From: WJMT01 sp964599635
GTDB taxonomy: Bacteria; Acidobacteriota; Aminicenantia; Aminicenantales; Aminicenantaceae
Assembly (NCBI GenBank): GCA_964599635.1
Contig: CAZRGM010000011.1
Span: 1 to 64,000 of the forward strand
DNA length: 64,000 nucleotides
Direction: 5' to 3'
Below, in pieces: positions 62,052 to 64,000 of the stretch. Made by a program: the position numbers and the translations under genes. Below the pieces are notes generated by a model. The model saw only the letters and a list, made by a program, of their open reading frames with translations. It made no database searches and was not told where the DNA came from. Each line of letters starts with the position of its first letter. Position 1 is the first letter of the stretch.

Positions 62052-64000
62052 ATGAAATCTCATCAGACCATAAAAAATATCGAAATTAAAACCAAGCCGA
62101 TCCAACTCATTCCACCTTTTATTCTTGGATTTCTGGCTCTTTCCATTCAAATCCTTATCCTTAGAGAGTTTTCAGTATTATTTGCCGGGAATGAAATCAC
62201 ATTTGGAATCATGCTGGGGGCCTGGCTTTTGTGGACAGGGATCGGCAGCTTGTCAGGCACTTTTCTTAAATTTACCCTTTCTAAACTCTCAGGTCTTTAC
62301 TACATCGTGATACTTGTTTTTCCATTTTGTTTTTTTGGATTGAGGATCATTCGATTCGTATTCAAAACGTCTCCTGGTGAGATCATGGGGCTCCTGCCTA
62401 TGATTCTCTCTGCTTTATTTATTTCTGTATTCATATGTTATCCCTTAGGGATCCTTTTTGTTTTCAACACAAAGTTTCTCAAAGGAAAAATCTCAGCAGT
62501 CTATCTCATGGAATCCATAGGGTCTGCTTTCGGCGGAATCCTGGTTTATTTTTTAATCATCCCTCATTTTTCTAATTGGGAAGCAGCCAGCCTTATTGGG
62601 GCTGGTTCCGCCCTGACTCTTTATATGGTTTTCTTAAATAAAAAACAAATCTTATTTCCTATCCTCATATTACTGATTTTATCTGCTTTCTGGATGCTTG
62701 ATCTCCCATTCCAAAAACTCTATTGGAAACCTTTCGACCTTGTTGAGAGTCAAGATTCCCCTTATGGAAAAATCCAAATCATAAAAACTGAAGAACAGAT
62801 AACTCTTTATAACAATCACTCCAAAGTCTATTCCTATCCAGATCCTGCGGCTGCTGAAGAGGCTGTCCATTTTGCACTCCTGCAAAAGCCTGAAGCTGAA
62901 AACGTTCTTTTAATAGGAGGAGGGCTAGCCGGAGGCCTCCGTGAAATTCTAAAATACCCCCAAACGAAAATTGATTATGTCGAATTGGATCCTGAAGTTA
63001 TTCGGCTATCTGCTGAATTTATTCCTGAATCTAAAAAATACATAACAGGCCATCCCAGGATAAACGTCTACTATGAAGATGGAAGAGTGTTTATAAAAAA
63101 GGCACAAAAAACATATGATGTTATCATATTGAACTTACCTCCCCCTGAAACAGCACAGCTCAACAGATTTTATACCCAAGAATTCTTTAAAAACATAAAA
63201 AACAAACTCAATAAAGGAGGAATATTTTCATTCCAAGTCCCATCCGCAGAAAACTATATCAGCCAACCTCTCCAAAATTTCTTGAGCTGCCTTTTCTTCA
63301 CCCTTAAATCTGTATTTAATGAAATAAATATCGTACCCGGATCTTCAAATATCTTCCTTGCTTCCTCTCATCTAGAGGCTCTTGATGCAGAGACACTCAA
63401 TCAAAAAATAGAAGACCTCCAGCTCAATAATCAATATGTTTCTCCCTATATACTTAAATCACGCTTATTTCCCTTTAGAATCCAATCCCTTAGAGAAAAA
63501 GTGATGTCAGGGGAAAAACGCATGAATAAAGACCTCTTCCCCATCAGTTATTTTTACAACTCGGTCCTCAGAAGCACCCATTTTAAAGGGATAGAGACCA
63601 AACTTCTGTCATTTCTATCTGAAAAAGGAAATTTTTGGCTTCTGGATTTCCCCTTGATCGTCTTCGTTTTGCTCTTAATATTTATCGGGCTCAAAATGAA
63701 AAAAACTTATTTTTACTTGACTCCCCTGACTCTCATAGGACTGACATCCATTGCCTCGGAAATCATAGTGATCATTGTTTTTCAGACTATTTACGGCTAC
63801 CTCTATCATACAATATCTATTCTATTTTCATCTTTTATGGCAGGTCTGGCCTTAGGGGCCTTTATCGGGACCAAAATAAAAAAAATCGGCTTCAAACATT
63901 TGATTGTCATTCAACTTGAATCCCTAATGATTCTCCTTATATTTCTCTTTTTAATAAAACAGTCTCCTCCTCAGCTCATTTTCTTCATACTTCTTCTGCT
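62052..64000 (+). CDS. Membrane-fused spermidine-synthase-like protein (3' end beyond window)
   Basis: The frame is open from the ATG at 62052 to the window edge (649 codons). Residues about 20-215 have six or more membrane segments. Residues about 225-490 form a methyltransferase-like spermidine synthase fold with LLIGGGLAGGLREIL and YVELDPEV. More membrane segments follow from about 530. The catalytic Asp motif of real aminopropyltransferases, usually DxxDP, reads NLPPPE, so polyamine synthesis is doubtful. It follows the radical SAM gene by 30 bp. Confidence 0.8.
   Translation, partial: MKSHQTIKNIEIKTKPIQLIPPFILGFLALSIQILILREFSVLFAGNEITFGIMLGAWLLWTGIGSLSGTFLKFTLSKLSGLYYIVILVFPFCFFGLRIIRFVFKTSPGEIMGLLPMILSALFISVFICYPLGILFVFNTKFLKGKISAVYLMESIGSAFGGILVYFLIIPHFSNWEAASLIGAGSALTLYMVFLNKKQILFPILILLILSAFWMLDLPFQKLYWKPFDLVESQDSPYGKIQIIKTEEQITLYNNHSKVYSYPDPAAAEEAVHFALLQKPEAENVLLIGGGLAGGLREILKYPQTKIDYVELDPEVIRLSAEFIPESKKYITGHPRINVYYEDGRVFIKKAQKTYDVIILNLPPPETAQLNRFYTQEFFKNIKNKLNKGGIFSFQVPSAENYISQPLQNFLSCLFFTLKSVFNEINIVPGSSNIFLASSHLEALDAETLNQKIEDLQLNNQYVSPYILKSRLFPFRIQSLREKVMSGEKRMNKDLFPISYFYNSVLRSTHFKGIETKLLSFLSEKGNFWLLDFPLIVFVLLLIFIGLKMKKTYFYLTPLTLIGLTSIASEIIVIIVFQTIYGYLYHTISILFSSFMAGLALGAFIGTKIKKIGFKHLIVIQLESLMILLIFLFLIKQSPPQLIFFILLL

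Overview
This is an AT-rich bacterial chromosome segment with 61 recognisable protein genes, densely packed on both strands. No rRNA, tRNA, CRISPR array, prophage or transposase gene was seen. The host is a diderm with lipid A and lipoproteins: lgt, lspA, lnt, lpxB, waaA and a Tat-type signal are all present. The mix of DUF6599, DUF362, a radical SAM protein of the AmmeMemoRadiSam type, a membrane-fused spermidine-synthase-like protein, tandem alkaline-phosphatase-superfamily proteins and type II EF-G recalls Aminicenantota (OP8)/Acidobacteriota-like bacteria. That placement is an inference from gene content, not a measured phylogeny.

Layout. 0.2-9.9 kb (minus strand): EF-G2, then ileS-lspA-lgt-rluD as an overlapping operon, then nadC-nadB. 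10-23.5 kb (plus): an LPG-synthase-like flippase, an opine-dehydrogenase-family enzyme, a HEAT-repeat protein overlapping an HD-GYP protein, three tandem alkaline-phosphatase-superfamily enzymes, a 63-residue protein, an EMC3/DUF106-like membrane protein and a lipoprotein. 23.8-31.6 kb (minus): two ABC exporter modules, a phosphoglycerate mutase with its two halves in swapped order, an M23 peptidase and waaA. 31.7-37.4 kb (plus): rpsO-pnp, three pseudopilin-like genes and lpxB. 37.4-42.5 kb: DUF192, pcm, a Rossmann-like protein, coaE, and a group of three PilZ-like genes with a LuxR-type regulator. 42.6-51.8 kb: proS, HU, nfeD-SPFH-SPOR, lnt, prfB with a programmed frameshift, a half-length mazG, DUF1844 and ribF. 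52.1-56 kb: pyrR-pyrB-pyrC-rnc-Mth938. 56.3-64 kb: an AI-2E-type permease, a REC-GGDEF/Hpt pair, DUF6599, DUF362, the radical SAM protein and a membrane aminopropyltransferase-like gene that runs off the window.

Most unusual points. (1) The gpmI-type gene at 27466-29073 is an apparent circular permutation: the second half of the canonical enzyme comes first, a short Lys-rich linker follows, and the canonical N-terminal half comes last, with nothing missing at the cut. (2) A dispersed element of about 190 bp with perfect 18-bp terminal inverted repeats has two full copies (23483-23670, 56125-56317). The two arms differ between copies but stay complementary within each copy, and full and partial copies sit next to stop codons. 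(3) A second family of intergenic foldback repeats, built on ACCTATTCATAAAAAA and ATGGCGATGTTTTCAT, occurs at least six times. (4) The alkaline-phosphatase cluster has paralogues that look cytosolic, membrane-anchored and Tat-exported, followed by an EMC3/DUF106-like insertase homologue.

Promoters with good sigma-70-like boxes (TTGAC-N16 to N18-TATAAT) can be read in front of many transcription units, so the housekeeping promoter code seems conventional.
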